From NCBI RefSeq assembly GCF_018398335.1, contig NZ_JAHBRX010000001.1, positions 2,108,001 through 2,172,000 of the forward strand: a stretch of 64,000 bases of DNA. Direction: 5' to 3'. The notes below the pieces were generated by a model. It was not told the DNA's origin and searched no databases. It worked only from the letters and a program-made list of their open reading frames with translations. Shown here piece after piece: positions 1 through 9,527 of the stretch (positions are counted from its first letter, which is position 1; every line of letters starts with the position of its first letter). The stretch is from Chelatococcus sp. HY11. Its GTDB lineage: Bacteria > Pseudomonadota > Alphaproteobacteria > Rhizobiales > Beijerinckiaceae. A program made the translations under genes and the position numbers.

Positions 1-309
<309 letters not shown>

Positions 310-345
310 CTAGGGGGCGCCTCCCTTGGGGGCGCTCAGTCTCTC

Positions 346-1200
346 TTATTCCGCGCTCAGTACTTCAGTCCGCGAAGCCACCGCCAGGGGGGCCTTGCCG
401 GTCGAAGCGAATTTCTGCTTCGCCTCCGTCAGCCACGCAGCGTACTGCTGCTCGCTGACGATGCGAATCGCGATCGGCATGAAGGCGTGGTTCTGGCCGC
501 AGATCAGCGAGCACTGGCCATAGAAAATACCTTCCTTCTCGGCCTTGAACCACGTCTCGTTGAGGCGGCCGGGGATGGCGTCGATCTTGAGGCCGAATGA
601 GGGCATCGCGAAGGCGTGGATCACATCAGCGGCAGTCACCTGGACGCGGACGGTCTTGCCGACAGGCAGAACGACCTCGTTGTCCACCGCGAGGAGACGC
701 GGCTGGCCGTTGGCATCCATGTTGGAATCAAAGCTGAAGCCGCCGTTCTGATCCTCAGGATATTCATAGGACCAGTACCACTGATGGCCAGTCGCCTTGA
801 TGGTGATATCGGCCGGCGGCGTCACCAGCTGGAGGCGCAGCAGCCGGAAGGACGGCACCGCGATGACGACGAGAATGAGCACGGGGATAATGGTCCAGGC
901 CACTTCCAGCAGCGCGTTGTGCGTCGTCTTCGATGGAACGGGGTTGCGCTTCTCGTTGAAGCGGTAGCCCACGTAAATGATCAGGCCGAGCACGAACAGA
1001 ACGATGATGCTGATGATCCACAGCAACCCGTCGTGGAACCAGTGCATGAAATCGGCGACTTCGGTGACGGGAACCTGCAGCCCCATCTGCCACGGAGATG
1101 GCTGGCCGACACCCGCAAAGGCCGCTCCCGACTGCACGACAAGCGCAGCCGCAGCGGCTAGTGCGGCCAGGAACCGCAAACGAAAACTATCCATTCCCAT
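346..1200 (-). CDS. ctaC: cytochrome c oxidase subunit II
   Basis: Subunit II takes electrons from cytochrome c through the binuclear CuA centre and passes them to subunit I. The 284-residue protein has an N-terminal signal-like hydrophobic segment (about residues 5-25), two membrane helices in the first 130 residues, the aromatic GHQWYWSYEY patch and the CuA ligands Cys230, Cys234, His238 and Met241 in CSLICGQNHAFM. The reading frame extends upstream to 1404, but that extension looks non-coding. I chose the ATG at 1200; an in-frame ATG at 1194 is equally possible. It is transcribed with ctaD. Confidence 0.93.
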   Translation of the reverse strand: MGMDSFRLRFLAALAAAAALVVQSGAAFAGVGQPSPWQMGLQVPVTEVADFMHWFHDGLLWIISIIVLFVLGLIIYVGYRFNEKRNPVPSKTTHNALLEVAWTIIPVLILVVIAVPSFRLLRLQLVTPPADITIKATGHQWYWSYEYPEDQNGGFSFDSNMDANGQPRLLAVDNEVVLPVGKTVRVQVTAADVIHAFAMPSFGLKIDAIPGRLNETWFKAEKEGIFYGQCSLICGQNHAFMPIAIRIVSEQQYAAWLTEAKQKFASTGKAPLAVASRTEVLSAE

Positions 1201-1612
1201 CGGTCGTCCGAAGCTCCCATGGCCAGCGAAGCGTTGCACGCCGTCCCATCGGGCAAGGCCCCTTACGGCTCTTCCCCCATGAGCAGGCGTTACGCTTCTA
1301 CGCCACCTACCTACTTGACCCAACTCAGAAATCACAAGAGCGCCTTCCGTGCAACGTCGTTCGGCGCGGCCATTCGTGCGGCATAAAAGCGCGAACATCG
1401 ACAATGCTTGCAGACCTTAGTGTAGAACGCTTCAAAGCTTCACAAGCCTCTTCGCCATGCTCGCGTCACATTCCCCAGTGGTTGTGTTTCTTGACACCGC
1501 GCCAGCGGCGTGGTCGGAACACAGCACATGATTGCGGCTCCGGAGACACAGGCGATTCGCTCCGGAGGCGCGTTTTGGTCAGCTCAGCGCATCCCAGGGG
1601 GAACCGCTCCAC
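1201..1612. other. intergenic region between ctaC and the IalB-family gene
   Basis: About 410 bp separate two divergently transcribed genes and should hold both promoters. The short frames here have no ribosome-binding site and no recognisable product. I see no RNA gene or clear terminator. Confidence 0.5.
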
Positions 1613-2131
1613 ATGCATCGCTGGAAAGCCCGCCTCATTCTGGCCAGTTTCGCGTTCCTCAGCTCTCTCCTCGGCATTGGTACGATGAATGCGGCGATGG
1701 CGCAGGGCGCGGTTCGCGGCAGCTATGGCGAATGGCAGATGCGCTGCGAGGTGCCACCCGGCGCCAAGAACGAGCAATGCGCCCTCGTCCAGAGCGTGGC
1801 CGCCGAAGACCGCCCGAATGTCACGCTGCTGGTCATCATCCTGAAGACCGCCGATAACAAAAGCCGGCTATTGCGCGTGGTCGCGCCGCTCGGTGTTCTG
1901 CTGCCCGCGGGGCTCGGCCTCAAGATCGACCAGACCGACGTCGGCCGCGCTGGTTTTGTCCGCTGCCTGACGACGGGGTGCGTCGCCGAGGTCGTCATGG
2001 ACGACAATCTCACCAATCAGCTCCGAACCGGCAAGGCCGCGACCTTCATTGTCTTCCAGACGCCCGAAGAAGGCATCGGCATTCCGGTATCGCTGTCCGG
2101 CTTCGACAAAGGCCTGGAAAGCCTCCCCTGA
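1613..2131 (+). CDS. invasion-associated locus B (IalB) family secreted protein
   Basis: The 172-residue protein matches the IalB family: a signal peptide ending near AMAQ (residues 28-31), then YGEWQMRCE, a conserved cysteine pair around Cys45 and Cys57, a GFVRCLTTGC motif and the C-terminal FQTPEEGIGIPVSLSGF. IalB was named for erythrocyte invasion by Bartonella, but the family is widespread in non-pathogenic alphaproteobacteria, where its role is unclear, so no invasion role should be inferred. The ATG at 1613 follows AGGGGGA at suitable distance; an upstream in-frame start at 1532 lacks a site. The gene stands alone. Confidence 0.85.
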   Translation: MHRWKARLILASFAFLSSLLGIGTMNAAMAQGAVRGSYGEWQMRCEVPPGAKNEQCALVQSVAAEDRPNVTLLVIILKTADNKSRLLRVVAPLGVLLPAGLGLKIDQTDVGRAGFVRCLTTGCVAEVVMDDNLTNQLRTGKAATFIVFQTPEEGIGIPVSLSGFDKGLESLP

Positions 2132-2207
2132 CGACGGCCGGCCGGGATAGCGGTGAGATCCGTTCCCGCCGCCGATCGCGTCTTTGAAGGGCTGGACGAC
2201 GAGCCGC

Positions 2208-4457
2208 CTACAAGGTCCTGGCCAGTCGCGGCCAGGAGCGCCTGGGGAAACCGTGGCGGAGACGGTACCAGATGCGAACAACACCGCGGGCGCCTCGCCA
2301 GGCTAGCAACACGCTGCCTCCCGCGATCAATCGCACAGACGCCGGCAAACGCGTCCAGTAGCCATGCGCCTTCAACGCGCCCCGCATGAAGCGACTCTCG
2401 GGCAGGCGGACGGTTTGATATTGCTCCTTGAACTGGCGGGCTTCGCTTTCCGCGGTTGCCGCGGCGCAAATCGCCAGGAACCTGCCACGGTCGTGCAAGC
2501 TGCCGGCGGCACCACCGCGCATCATGTCATGGACGAGCATCGGGCGCGTTCTGGTATCGGCCTCGCATCGCGCGATCATCGATTCAGCCCGGCGGCGATA
2601 GTAGAAATAGACGCCGGTGGTCACGAGGCAACGCACGTCCGCCTGAGAAAGCCTGAGATAGAGATCCCAGTCCTCATAGGCGCGCAACTCCTCCCTATAA
2701 GGAAAGCGCTGCAGCAGCGTCTTCCTGAAGACGGCTGTCGCGGTCGAGAACCGGTTTTCGGTAAGGCCCGCGATGACCGCCTCGCCGGTGAAGATCGCGT
2801 AGTCGATAAAATTTGACGGCTCCCCCGGCAGCGGAATTTCATCGGCTTCCCTGAAATATCCCGCCTGGGGGACGACGAAGTCATGCTCGGGATTCCGCTC
2901 CAGAGCATCGACCGCGAGCGACAGAAAGCCGGGGTGCAGAAGATCGTCCGCATCAAGCGTCAGGATGTAATCTCCCGCCGCGTGGGCGACACCGACGTTG
3001 CGCGCGTTGGCCAAACCGCGATTACACTCCAGCGCGACGACCTTCAGCCGCGGATCCTCCTTCCGCCGCAGCTGCCCGATCATGAAACGGCTGTGCTCGT
3101 CGGTCGACGCGTCGTCGACAACGACGATCTCGAGGTTATCGTAGCTAAGATCGAGAACGCTGCGGATGGTTTCCGCCAAATAGGCGCCGAGATTGAAGTG
3201 AGGGATGACGACGGAGACGAGAGGCTCGCGGGTCGCGGCGTCTCGGGCAGTGACAGGAGACGGGTTCTCCCAGGGCCAGGGGTCCGTGGGCGGCTGCAAG
3301 GGCCGCAGGTGGAGGGACGGCGAGAGAATACGCTCCAGCGCGTTGGTGAGGCCCAGGGCCGTGCCGTCGAACTTCACGCAGTTCTCGCCGTCGATCCAGG
3401 GCGTATCAGGCCCGAAAGCCGGATTCGCTCCATTCAGCACCACGCGCGCGCCGAGAAGCGACGCCTCGTAAGCCGCGAGGCAGAAGGACTCGATATCGCT
3501 TGGCACGACGACCGTGCTTGCCGCGATCATTGCCTGACGTTGGCGGTCTCCCGGATTTGCGGCGGCATCGAAGCGAGGCCTGAGGTCTGATGGGATCAAC
3601 GAGTCGATATAGCGGCGGTAATCCGGCTCGAAGGCGTGGGCGTTGAAGGCGGCCGAGCCGGTGTAGCCGGAATCGCGGCGCATGAAGCCTGCGACGCCCC
3701 GCACGAAGAGGTCCGGCCGCTTGACGGGTTGCACCTTGGACGTGAAGCGGATCGATTGGTTGGAAGCGGGCGGTATCGTCTCGCGCGCCGGCTCACGCCC
3801 GTCGAGCAGCACCGGCGGCGTGTGAATGACAAGACGCCGCTCCCAGTCCACCGCATCAAGCGCAAAGATCTCGCGCGTCATATCCGCGAAGGGTCGCAGC
3901 TGGCCAACCACGACATCGCAATCGCGCAGGCATTTGCGCTCGATATCCGCGAGATTGAGATCGCTGCGGGAGATCGCCCGCGCTTCAGCCTGTAGCAGGC
4001 CCCTGTGGGCGTTATGCAGGCGAACCGCGATGACGGCATCGTCCAGGAAGCGCCGCAACCGTTGCTCCTGGATGGTGGCGAAGCCAAGTCCACCCCAGTC
4101 CGGGAACTCGACATAGTCGAACGCGTGACGCGTGGCAGCCTCGGCCAGCGCCTGTTGCACAGCGACCGACCGCCAGTGATGCGGGCTATGTCCGTAGACC
4201 GTCTGAGGCGCCACATGCGCGCCGAGCGTCCGGGCCTGGCTGCCCGGCTCGTGCCGCGCCGTATCCACGCGCACCAGCCCAACGCCGGGAAAGAGCTCGG
4301 CAAAGCCATCCGTCGCACCATCGGCATCAACCAGGATGACGAGGGAGCGGTTGCGATCCTCGTCGCTCATGCTGAGAAGCATGTTGTGCAAAACCCGGCC
4401 TATCCCCCCCGGGGTGAACGGCGCAAGCTCGAAAGTCACGAATGCCAAGATACCCAT
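2208..4457 (-). CDS. two-domain glycosyltransferase (GT4-like plus GT2)
   Basis: A 749-residue protein likely building a surface polysaccharide. Residues 1-400 resemble a GT-B (GT4-like) enzyme: an N-terminal GGIGRV glycine motif, then a C-terminal lobe with PSDIESFCLAAYEAS around residues 319-332, matching the donor-binding E-x7-E region. Residues 411-749 are a GT2 domain with VSVVIPHFN, VVVDDAST and the metal-binding LDADD (residues 501-505). Both halves keep catalytic-type motifs, so it may add two sugars in sequence. The ATG at 4457 sits four bases after the upstream gene's stop, which points to translational coupling; frame upstream of it lies inside that gene. Sugar substrates cannot be read from sequence. 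Confidence 0.82.
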   Translation of the reverse strand: MGILAFVTFELAPFTPGGIGRVLHNMLLSMSDEDRNRSLVILVDADGATDGFAELFPGVGLVRVDTARHEPGSQARTLGAHVAPQTVYGHSPHHWRSVAVQQALAEAATRHAFDYVEFPDWGGLGFATIQEQRLRRFLDDAVIAVRLHNAHRGLLQAEARAISRSDLNLADIERKCLRDCDVVVGQLRPFADMTREIFALDAVDWERRLVIHTPPVLLDGREPARETIPPASNQSIRFTSKVQPVKRPDLFVRGVAGFMRRDSGYTGSAAFNAHAFEPDYRRYIDSLIPSDLRPRFDAAANPGDRQRQAMIAASTVVVPSDIESFCLAAYEASLLGARVVLNGANPAFGPDTPWIDGENCVKFDGTALGLTNALERILSPSLHLRPLQPPTDPWPWENPSPVTARDAATREPLVSVVIPHFNLGAYLAETIRSVLDLSYDNLEIVVVDDASTDEHSRFMIGQLRRKEDPRLKVVALECNRGLANARNVGVAHAAGDYILTLDADDLLHPGFLSLAVDALERNPEHDFVVPQAGYFREADEIPLPGEPSNFIDYAIFTGEAVIAGLTENRFSTATAVFRKTLLQRFPYREELRAYEDWDLYLRLSQADVRCLVTTGVYFYYRRRAESMIARCEADTRTRPMLVHDMMRGGAAGSLHDRGRFLAICAAATAESEARQFKEQYQTVRLPESRFMRGALKAHGYWTRLPASVRLIAGGSVLLAWRGARGVVRIWYRLRHGFPRRSWPRLARTL

Positions 4458-4461
4458 CGCC

Positions 4462-6456
4462 TCAGAGCTCCAGGAATTCACGGTAACGGTCGATGGCGAT
4501 GGCGTCGCTTTGTGCCTGGTAGTCACGCGTGAGTTGTTCACGCTCCGCCGGGGGAACGTCGAGCACGCGCTCTATGGCGGCTTTGACCTGTGTCGCCCCC
4601 GAGACGTCATCGACCTGGGTGAGACCGACATAGGGATGGTTTTCCAGCGCATCGAGGAAGAGCGGCCCGCGGATGCAGGGCCGGCCAACGCTCTGGGCCT
4701 CGAGATTGACGACCGGGTGACAATCGATCAGCGAGGCATTCAGACACATCTGCGACGCCGCCATGCGACGGAATGTGTCTTCCCGGCCGCAGAAGGTCAG
4801 ATGCCGCAGCTTCGCGTCGAGAGGCGGTGGCAAAGCGAGATCCTCCGCATAAACCCAGATCTCATCGACCGCCGGCGATAAGGCCGCGCCGAGAATGTTC
4901 GTGGAAACGTTCTTGATCCAGCCGGCCCAGCCGGGAGCAAAGACCGTCGCGGGACGCGGATCACCGCGCAGATGGTCTGGAGCATCATGGCGCGGGGACA
5001 GATTGAAAAGCATTGGCCTGAACAGTCCGCGGACGGGAAAGTCGAACCCCGGCCGCATGAAATGCGCCTTGCGCAGGCAACCCTTTCGCAGGAGGTCGAT
5101 AATGCCAAAAGCGTAATGACGCTCGCGGCTATTGATCCACTGGGTTGTCCCGCCGTGGTGCACGAGGAACATCCGATCAGCGAGCCCGTGACTCGCGAGG
5201 CTTTCCACGATGGCGGTCGTGTTGTCCGAGAATCCGTGGAAAACGATGCGCTGTAGCCCGGCCGCGAGGATAGCGTGCACGGTCTCCCGGAGAGCGCGCC
5301 CTTTCGCCGGGTCTGCCGACACAGCGAGCTTCCGACCCGGCAGCGCACCGGCAGCAGCCCGTATGCCGAACCACTCCTTGTGAAAGACGTGGAGAACGTG
5401 GTGGAAGCCAGGAATGTCATGGGCATAGCGGGTGTCAGACCGGGCGTTCCAGAGACTGAAAGGTGACGCACTATCCGTGACCAGCGCGCCCTGCTGGTTC
5501 GGCTGCGCATCCGCTTCGCGGGGCCTCTTCCGTCCGAGGGTAGCGCCCAGCGTCGCATCCAGCCGCTGGCGCGTGGCGCGCGCCTCCCTCATCTCGCCGA
5601 TGAGGCGCTCGAGATGGGCATTGCGCTCGGAGAGATCATGAACGCGGGCCTGGGCCGCGCTATCGAAGCTTCCTGACGGATCGGGCAGCCCGTTCAGCAG
5701 GCTTCTGAGCTGATCCAAGGTGTTGGGAAGCGCCAGTACGTGAAGTTGGTCGAGATCAACTGGTCTTTCGCGCGGCTCGGAGGCTTTGCGATAGGTGAGA
5801 CGCCCCTGCCTGCCCTCATCAGGTGGAGCAAGTATATAGACTCCATGCTGGTCGGTGACACCTTCGGTGACCGAGACATCCCACAATGCAGCGGCATAGT
5901 CCGCGAAGGCATGAACCCAGCAGCCCGCATGCCAGTTGTTCTGAAAGAGCGTGGCGGCCACGAGACGGTTCTCGATGAGGACGAGACGTCCCTCCCGTTC
6001 CAGCCGCGCCGCCATCTGGCTGATCAGCTCGCGTGCCTGGTCCTCGCTGTTGTGGATCAGGACCGAGATTGTAAAAATGATGTCAAAGCATTCGCCGGGA
6101 AAAGCAGCCTCGACTGTGTCCGCCACGCGAACGCGGTCTCGAATCACATCCGCCAGCGCCGGTGGCGGCGTGGCGAGCAGATCTGCGACCATGGCCGATG
6201 AAAAATCATAGCCGTGGTAGGCAATGCCCTCCAGGGTGCTTATGGGGCCCGCGAGTCGGCCAAACCCGCAACCGAAGTCGAGCACGCGAAGCGGCCTGTC
6301 GAGATTTCGCCGGCATCGCTCCTGCTCAAGATATGACAGGAGCCAATCTTCCTGTCGCCTATAAGCGCTATTGCCAGTCTCTATCCTGTAGGCCTGCTGC
6401 CGCTGATAATCGCGCCCAGCCTTTTCTTTCCAATATTTTCTATTGGCGATGTTCAT
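4462..6456 (-). CDS. SAM-dependent methyltransferase fused to a glycosyltransferase-like domain
   Basis: The 664-residue protein starts with a class I methyltransferase fold: VLDFGCGFGRL at residues 58-68 is the SAM-binding motif I, and FDIIFTISVLIHN follows as motif II/III. After about residue 215 comes a charged, probably coiled linker. From about residue 330 there is a GT-B-like half with VFAPGWAGWIKN and a C-terminal NLEAQSVGRPCI stretch that resembles donor-binding lobes. It is coupled to the downstream two-domain glycosyltransferase, which suggests modification and extension of one glycan. The start is uncertain: GTG at 6468 or ATG at 6456, neither with a good ribosome-binding site. Acceptor and sugar are unknown. 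Confidence 0.75.
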   Translation of the reverse strand: MNIANRKYWKEKAGRDYQRQQAYRIETGNSAYRRQEDWLLSYLEQERCRRNLDRPLRVLDFGCGFGRLAGPISTLEGIAYHGYDFSSAMVADLLATPPPALADVIRDRVRVADTVEAAFPGECFDIIFTISVLIHNSEDQARELISQMAARLEREGRLVLIENRLVAATLFQNNWHAGCWVHAFADYAAALWDVSVTEGVTDQHGVYILAPPDEGRQGRLTYRKASEPRERPVDLDQLHVLALPNTLDQLRSLLNGLPDPSGSFDSAAQARVHDLSERNAHLERLIGEMREARATRQRLDATLGATLGRKRPREADAQPNQQGALVTDSASPFSLWNARSDTRYAHDIPGFHHVLHVFHKEWFGIRAAAGALPGRKLAVSADPAKGRALRETVHAILAAGLQRIVFHGFSDNTTAIVESLASHGLADRMFLVHHGGTTQWINSRERHYAFGIIDLLRKGCLRKAHFMRPGFDFPVRGLFRPMLFNLSPRHDAPDHLRGDPRPATVFAPGWAGWIKNVSTNILGAALSPAVDEIWVYAEDLALPPPLDAKLRHLTFCGREDTFRRMAASQMCLNASLIDCHPVVNLEAQSVGRPCIRGPLFLDALENHPYVGLTQVDDVSGATQVKAAIERVLDVPPAEREQLTRDYQAQSDAIAIDRYREFLEL

Positions 6457-6565
6457 GTCATCTATCACAATTATTTTTATGAAAAAAAGGAAAATAATTC
6501 TTTGATCAAATATTTATACACTATGAACGACATGCTCGCGACATGGCAAGATGTTTTTCAATATT
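6457..6565 (-). promoter_or_regulatory. AT-rich upstream region of polysaccharide locus 1
   Basis: The roughly 110 bp upstream of the methyltransferase fusion are strikingly AT-rich for this GC-rich chromosome, with runs such as TTATTTTTATGAAAAAAAGG. This is where the operon promoter should lie. I cannot define -35/-10 boxes with confidence. Confidence 0.4.
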
Positions 6566-6698
6566 CGTTCCTCACCCTGGAGAGAGCCGGGTGCCGCGCG
6601 GCAGGCCACGGGGTGGTTTGACCACAGCGCTCGCGTATGGCTCTTTGTTCGCATCCAACCTATGCAGGAACGCTGATGAACTGGCAGGGAGATCGTGA

Positions 6699-7295
6699 AT
6701 GGTTGTGATGGCTCGAGACCGGCATCCTCTCAGGCCGGCCCTTCGGAGCGGTGCAATCGCTTTGGCAGTCGGCCTTGCCCTGGCGGGCTGCTCCTCCTCT
6801 TCCGGGACATCGGGTGGCGGCACTTCGGTCGGCAATTTTCTCCTCTATGGTGGTGCGACAGTCCCACCGGAGGCGGCCGTGCCAGAGTATGAAGTCGTCT
6901 GCCCCAAAGTCGACATCACCGAGGGCGGATCGGCTATCCGGGTCGGCGGCGAGAACGCGCGCTATCAGATCTCCATCACCGATGTCGCCCGTGAATGCAC
7001 CATGACCGGCGATGGCGGCTATCAGCTGAAAGTCGGCGTCGAAGCGCTCGCGCTCCTCGGCTCTGGCGGCAATGTCGGCCGCGTCACCGCCCCAGTGCAT
7101 TTCACGGTCAAGCGCGGCAATACCGTCCTTGCCAATCGCACGCGCACGACAGGCGTTGCTTTCGCCCCCGGCGAATCACAAGCCGCCTTTACGGTCGTCG
7201 AGGATGGTATCGCTGTTCCGCCCGGCGAAGGCGAGGTTACCATCATGGTTGGCCTTGGCAGTGCCCCGGCACAGGCTCGCGTGGGTCGCCGCTGA
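6699..7295 (+). CDS. putative lipoprotein of unknown function
   Basis: A 198-residue protein with a lipoprotein signal: basic N-terminus, hydrophobic segment at residues 18-30 and a lipobox Leu28-Ala29-Gly30-Cys31, followed by a Ser/Gly-rich linker. Asp is absent at position +2, so outer-membrane sorting is plausible. The rest reads as a beta-rich domain with two cysteines (in VVCPKV and RECTMTG) but no named family that I recognise. A GGGAG seven bases before the ATG at 6699 supports the start. It is monocistronic and precedes the glycine riboswitch; nothing links it to glycine metabolism. Confidence 0.75.
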   Translation: MVVMARDRHPLRPALRSGAIALAVGLALAGCSSSSGTSGGGTSVGNFLLYGGATVPPEAAVPEYEVVCPKVDITEGGSAIRVGGENARYQISITDVARECTMTGDGGYQLKVGVEALALLGSGGNVGRVTAPVHFTVKRGNTVLANRTRTTGVAFAPGESQAAFTVVEDGIAVPPGEGEVTIMVGLGSAPAQARVGRR

Positions 7296-7459
7296 AGCAG
7301 CGCCAGAACCAGGGCGGGCTTTTTCGCCACCGGATCGCGGAGCTGCAAAGAATCAGTGTTCCTCCGCGCTTCGGGGAAGCACGATACGAAAGCGGAAACG
7401 CTCTCGGCAATCGCCGATTGACAGATCGGGCCGAGGCCTTATGACGGTCTCTGTCGTTC

Positions 7460-7668
7460 ATCCCTGCGGAAGAGCCCGGACCTCAACTATGGTTCGGCGC
7501 CGAAGGCGCAACCACCCCGGAAACGCTCAGGCACAAGGGACCGCGCGGGATTTGACACTCTGGAAAGCGGGCCGCCCTCGTGGGCTGCCCCACCGACGGG
7601 GGTAATCGCTTGATGGCGCATGGCGCCGTCCAGGCGGGAAATCTCTCAGGTCCACAGACAGAGGGGGT
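7460..7668 (+). ncRNA. tandem glycine riboswitch (two aptamers) upstream of gcvT
   Basis: Two consecutive copies of the glycine aptamer core are readable. Aptamer 1 (about 7462-7550) has CGGAAGAGC, then GCGCCGAAGGCGCAA and CGCTCAGGCACAAGGGACCG. Aptamer 2 (about 7553-7668) has GACACTCTGGAAAGC, CACCGACGGGGGTAA and CTCTCAGGTCCACAGACAGA. A very short linker separates them, as in the cooperative tandem class. Downstream, ATCCGGT/ACCGGAT (7677-7700) can pair and is followed by a small GCCC/GGGC hairpin, a possible expression platform. Known role: excess glycine switches on glycine cleavage genes, here gcvT-gcvH. Confidence 0.9.
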
Positions 7669-7754
7669 GCGCATGGATCCGGTTTCCGTTGGGACCGGAT
7701 GCCCTTTTGGGCAATTATAACCATGAGCGTCCCTTTGTTGTGGAAGGATCTGGA

Positions 7755-8894
7755 ATGGCGGGCCAGTCGAACGACGATATCCCCTTGCGTACTCCGCTCT
7801 ATGAGCGGCACGTTGCCCTTGGCGCCCGCATGGCGCCCTTTGCCGGCTATGAAATGCCGATCCAATACGGCAAGGGCATCCTGCACGAGCACCTTCATAC
7901 CCGGGCGGCGGCTGGGTTGTTCGATGTCTCGCATATGGGCCAGGCGCTTCTCGTGGGGCCGGACCACGCGACGACCGCGGCGGCGCTTGAGGCCCTCGTT
8001 CCCGCGGACATCGCGGCGCTGGGGCTTGGTCGCCAGCGCTATACGCAGCTCCTCAACGAGCAGGGCGGTATTCTTGACGATCTCATGGTCTCGCGCGGGC
8101 CGGACCCGGCCGACGATGGCAAGCTTGTGCTCGTCGTCAACGCGGGCTGCAAGGAGTCCGATTACGTCCACCTCGATATGAACCTGTCGGACAGCGTGAA
8201 GCTCCAGCGCAACGACGACCGCGCGCTGCTGGCTCTCCAGGGGCCTCAGGCGGCCGCCGTCCTCACACGCTATGATGAAGCCGCCTCGGCGATGGGCTTC
8301 ATGACCGTCGCATCCCTGACCATCGGCGGCATACCAGCGTTTGTTTCGCGCTCCGGCTATACCGGCGAGGATGGGTACGAGATCTCGGTCGCCAACAATG
8401 ACGCGGTGGCGCTCTGGGATCTGCTCATGAGCCAACCCGAGGTTGAGCCCGTGGGTCTCGGCGCGCGGGATTCGTTGCGGCTGGAGGCCGGCCTCTGCCT
8501 CTACGGGCACGACATCAACCAGGAGACCTCGCCTGTCGAGGCCGGGCTGACCTGGTCTATCCAGAAGCGCCGCCGCAGCGATGGCGGCTTCCCCGGCTAT
8601 CGGCGCATCGCGGGCGAGCTGGCGGAAGGGCCGCTGCGCCAACGCGTCGGCATCCTGCCCCAGGGCCGTGCGCCGGCGCGGGAGGGCACCCAGATCCTGG
8701 ACGCCAGGGGCGAACTCATCGGCGAGGTCACCTCGGGCGGCTTCGGACCGACAGCGGAAGGCCCCATCGCCATGGGCTATGTTGTCCGCGACTTCGCCGC
8801 TGTGGGAACGGATATCCAGTTGTCCGTGCGCGGCAAGCTTCTTCCTGCCAGCATCGTTCCTCTTCCCTTTGTCGCTCATCGCTACAAACGCTGA
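7755..8894 (+). CDS. gcvT: glycine cleavage system T protein (aminomethyltransferase)
   Basis: GcvT transfers the methylene group from lipoyl-bound aminomethyl on GcvH to tetrahydrofolate and releases ammonia. The 379-residue protein has the family N-terminus RTPLYERHVALGARMAPFAGYEMPIQY, the LFDVSHMGQ motif, NEQGGILDDLMVSR containing the folate-contacting Asp, RSGYTGEDGYEI, and the GLGARDSLRLEAGLCLYGHD C-terminal signature. The ATG at 7755 follows AAGGA; the frame extends upstream through the riboswitch leader, so a longer start is unlikely. Regulated by the glycine riboswitch and followed 27 bp later by gcvH. Confidence 0.95.
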   Translation: MAGQSNDDIPLRTPLYERHVALGARMAPFAGYEMPIQYGKGILHEHLHTRAAAGLFDVSHMGQALLVGPDHATTAAALEALVPADIAALGLGRQRYTQLLNEQGGILDDLMVSRGPDPADDGKLVLVVNAGCKESDYVHLDMNLSDSVKLQRNDDRALLALQGPQAAAVLTRYDEAASAMGFMTVASLTIGGIPAFVSRSGYTGEDGYEISVANNDAVALWDLLMSQPEVEPVGLGARDSLRLEAGLCLYGHDINQETSPVEAGLTWSIQKRRRSDGGFPGYRRIAGELAEGPLRQRVGILPQGRAPAREGTQILDARGELIGEVTSGGFGPTAEGPIAMGYVVRDFAAVGTDIQLSVRGKLLPASIVPLPFVAHRYKR

Positions 8895-8921
8895 TCAACA
8901 GAAGACTTTCCGGAGACAGAT

Positions 8922-9296
8922 ATGACGACGCGTTATTCCAAGGACCATGAATATGTCCGCCTCGAGGGCGACACGGCGACGGTCGGCATCACCGACTACG
9001 CCCAGGAGCAGCTCGGCGATGTGGTTTTCATTGAACTGCCCGAAGTCGGCAAGGTCTTCGCCAAGGGTGACGATGCCGCGGTGGTGGAGAGCGTGAAGGC
9101 GGCGAGCGAAGTCTATGCGCCGCTCGCGGGTGAGGTGGTCTCCATCAATTCGGAGCTCGAAGAAGCCCCCGGGACCATCAACGAGGATCCTGCCGGCAAG
9201 GGATGGTTCTTCAAGATGAAGCTCGCCGATCCGACCGAGTTCGAAACTCTGATGAGCGAGAGCGATTACGAGGACTTCCTGAAGTCGATCAGCTGA
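8922..9296 (+). CDS. gcvH: glycine cleavage system H protein (lipoyl carrier)
   Basis: The 124-residue shuttle protein carries the aminomethyl intermediate between the P, T and L proteins on a lipoylated lysine. The lipoylation site is Lys59 in [14 protein letters not shown], and the [12 protein letters not shown] strand and the C-terminal GWFFKMKL match the family in full length. GGAGA upstream supports the ATG. It shares the gcvT transcript and is followed by an intrinsic terminator. The expected third gene, gcvP, is not adjacent and is not in this window. Confidence 0.96.
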   Translation: MTTRYSKDHEYVRLEGDTATVGITDYAQEQLGDVVFIELPEVGKVFAKGDDAAVVESVKAASEVYAPLAGEVVSINSELEEAPGTINEDPAGKGWFFKMKLADPTEFETLMSESDYEDFLKSIS

Positions 9297-9342
9297 TCGC
9301 CCGGCAATTCATTGCCAGTGAGGTCATCTGTGATGACAGACA

Positions 9343-9368
9343 AACCCCGGCTTACGCCGGGGTTTTTT
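9343..9368 (+). terminator. intrinsic terminator of gcvT-gcvH
   Basis: An 8-bp stem AACCCCGG (9343-9350) pairs with CCGGGGTT (9357-9364) around a 6-base loop and is followed by a T run. It lies about 50 bp after the gcvH stop. Confidence 0.88.
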
Positions 9369-9457
9369 GTCAGGGCTGCATCCAAGCGCGGCAATTGCCA
9401 ACCTGGCCATCTGCATCGTGACGCGCATCGCCCGACCTGCAAATGATGTCGGCCCAT

Positions 9458-9494
9458 GAAAAAAGCCCAGCTCCGTTGGGCGGAGCCGGGCTTT
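9458..9494 (-). terminator. intrinsic terminator of the atp operon
   Basis: Read on the minus strand, AAAGCCCGGCTCCG pairs with CGGAGCTGGGCTTTT around a short loop, with one mismatch and a terminal T run. It lies about 35 bp beyond the atpF stop. Confidence 0.85.
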
Positions 9495-9527
9495 CTGTTC
9501 AAGCCGGAGCGAGGCGCTCAGGCGCTA

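Noticed and set aside
1466-1777. 103-codon minus-strand frame upstream of and inside the IalB-family gene
   Set aside because: Overlaps a well-supported signal-peptide gene and has no features of its own.
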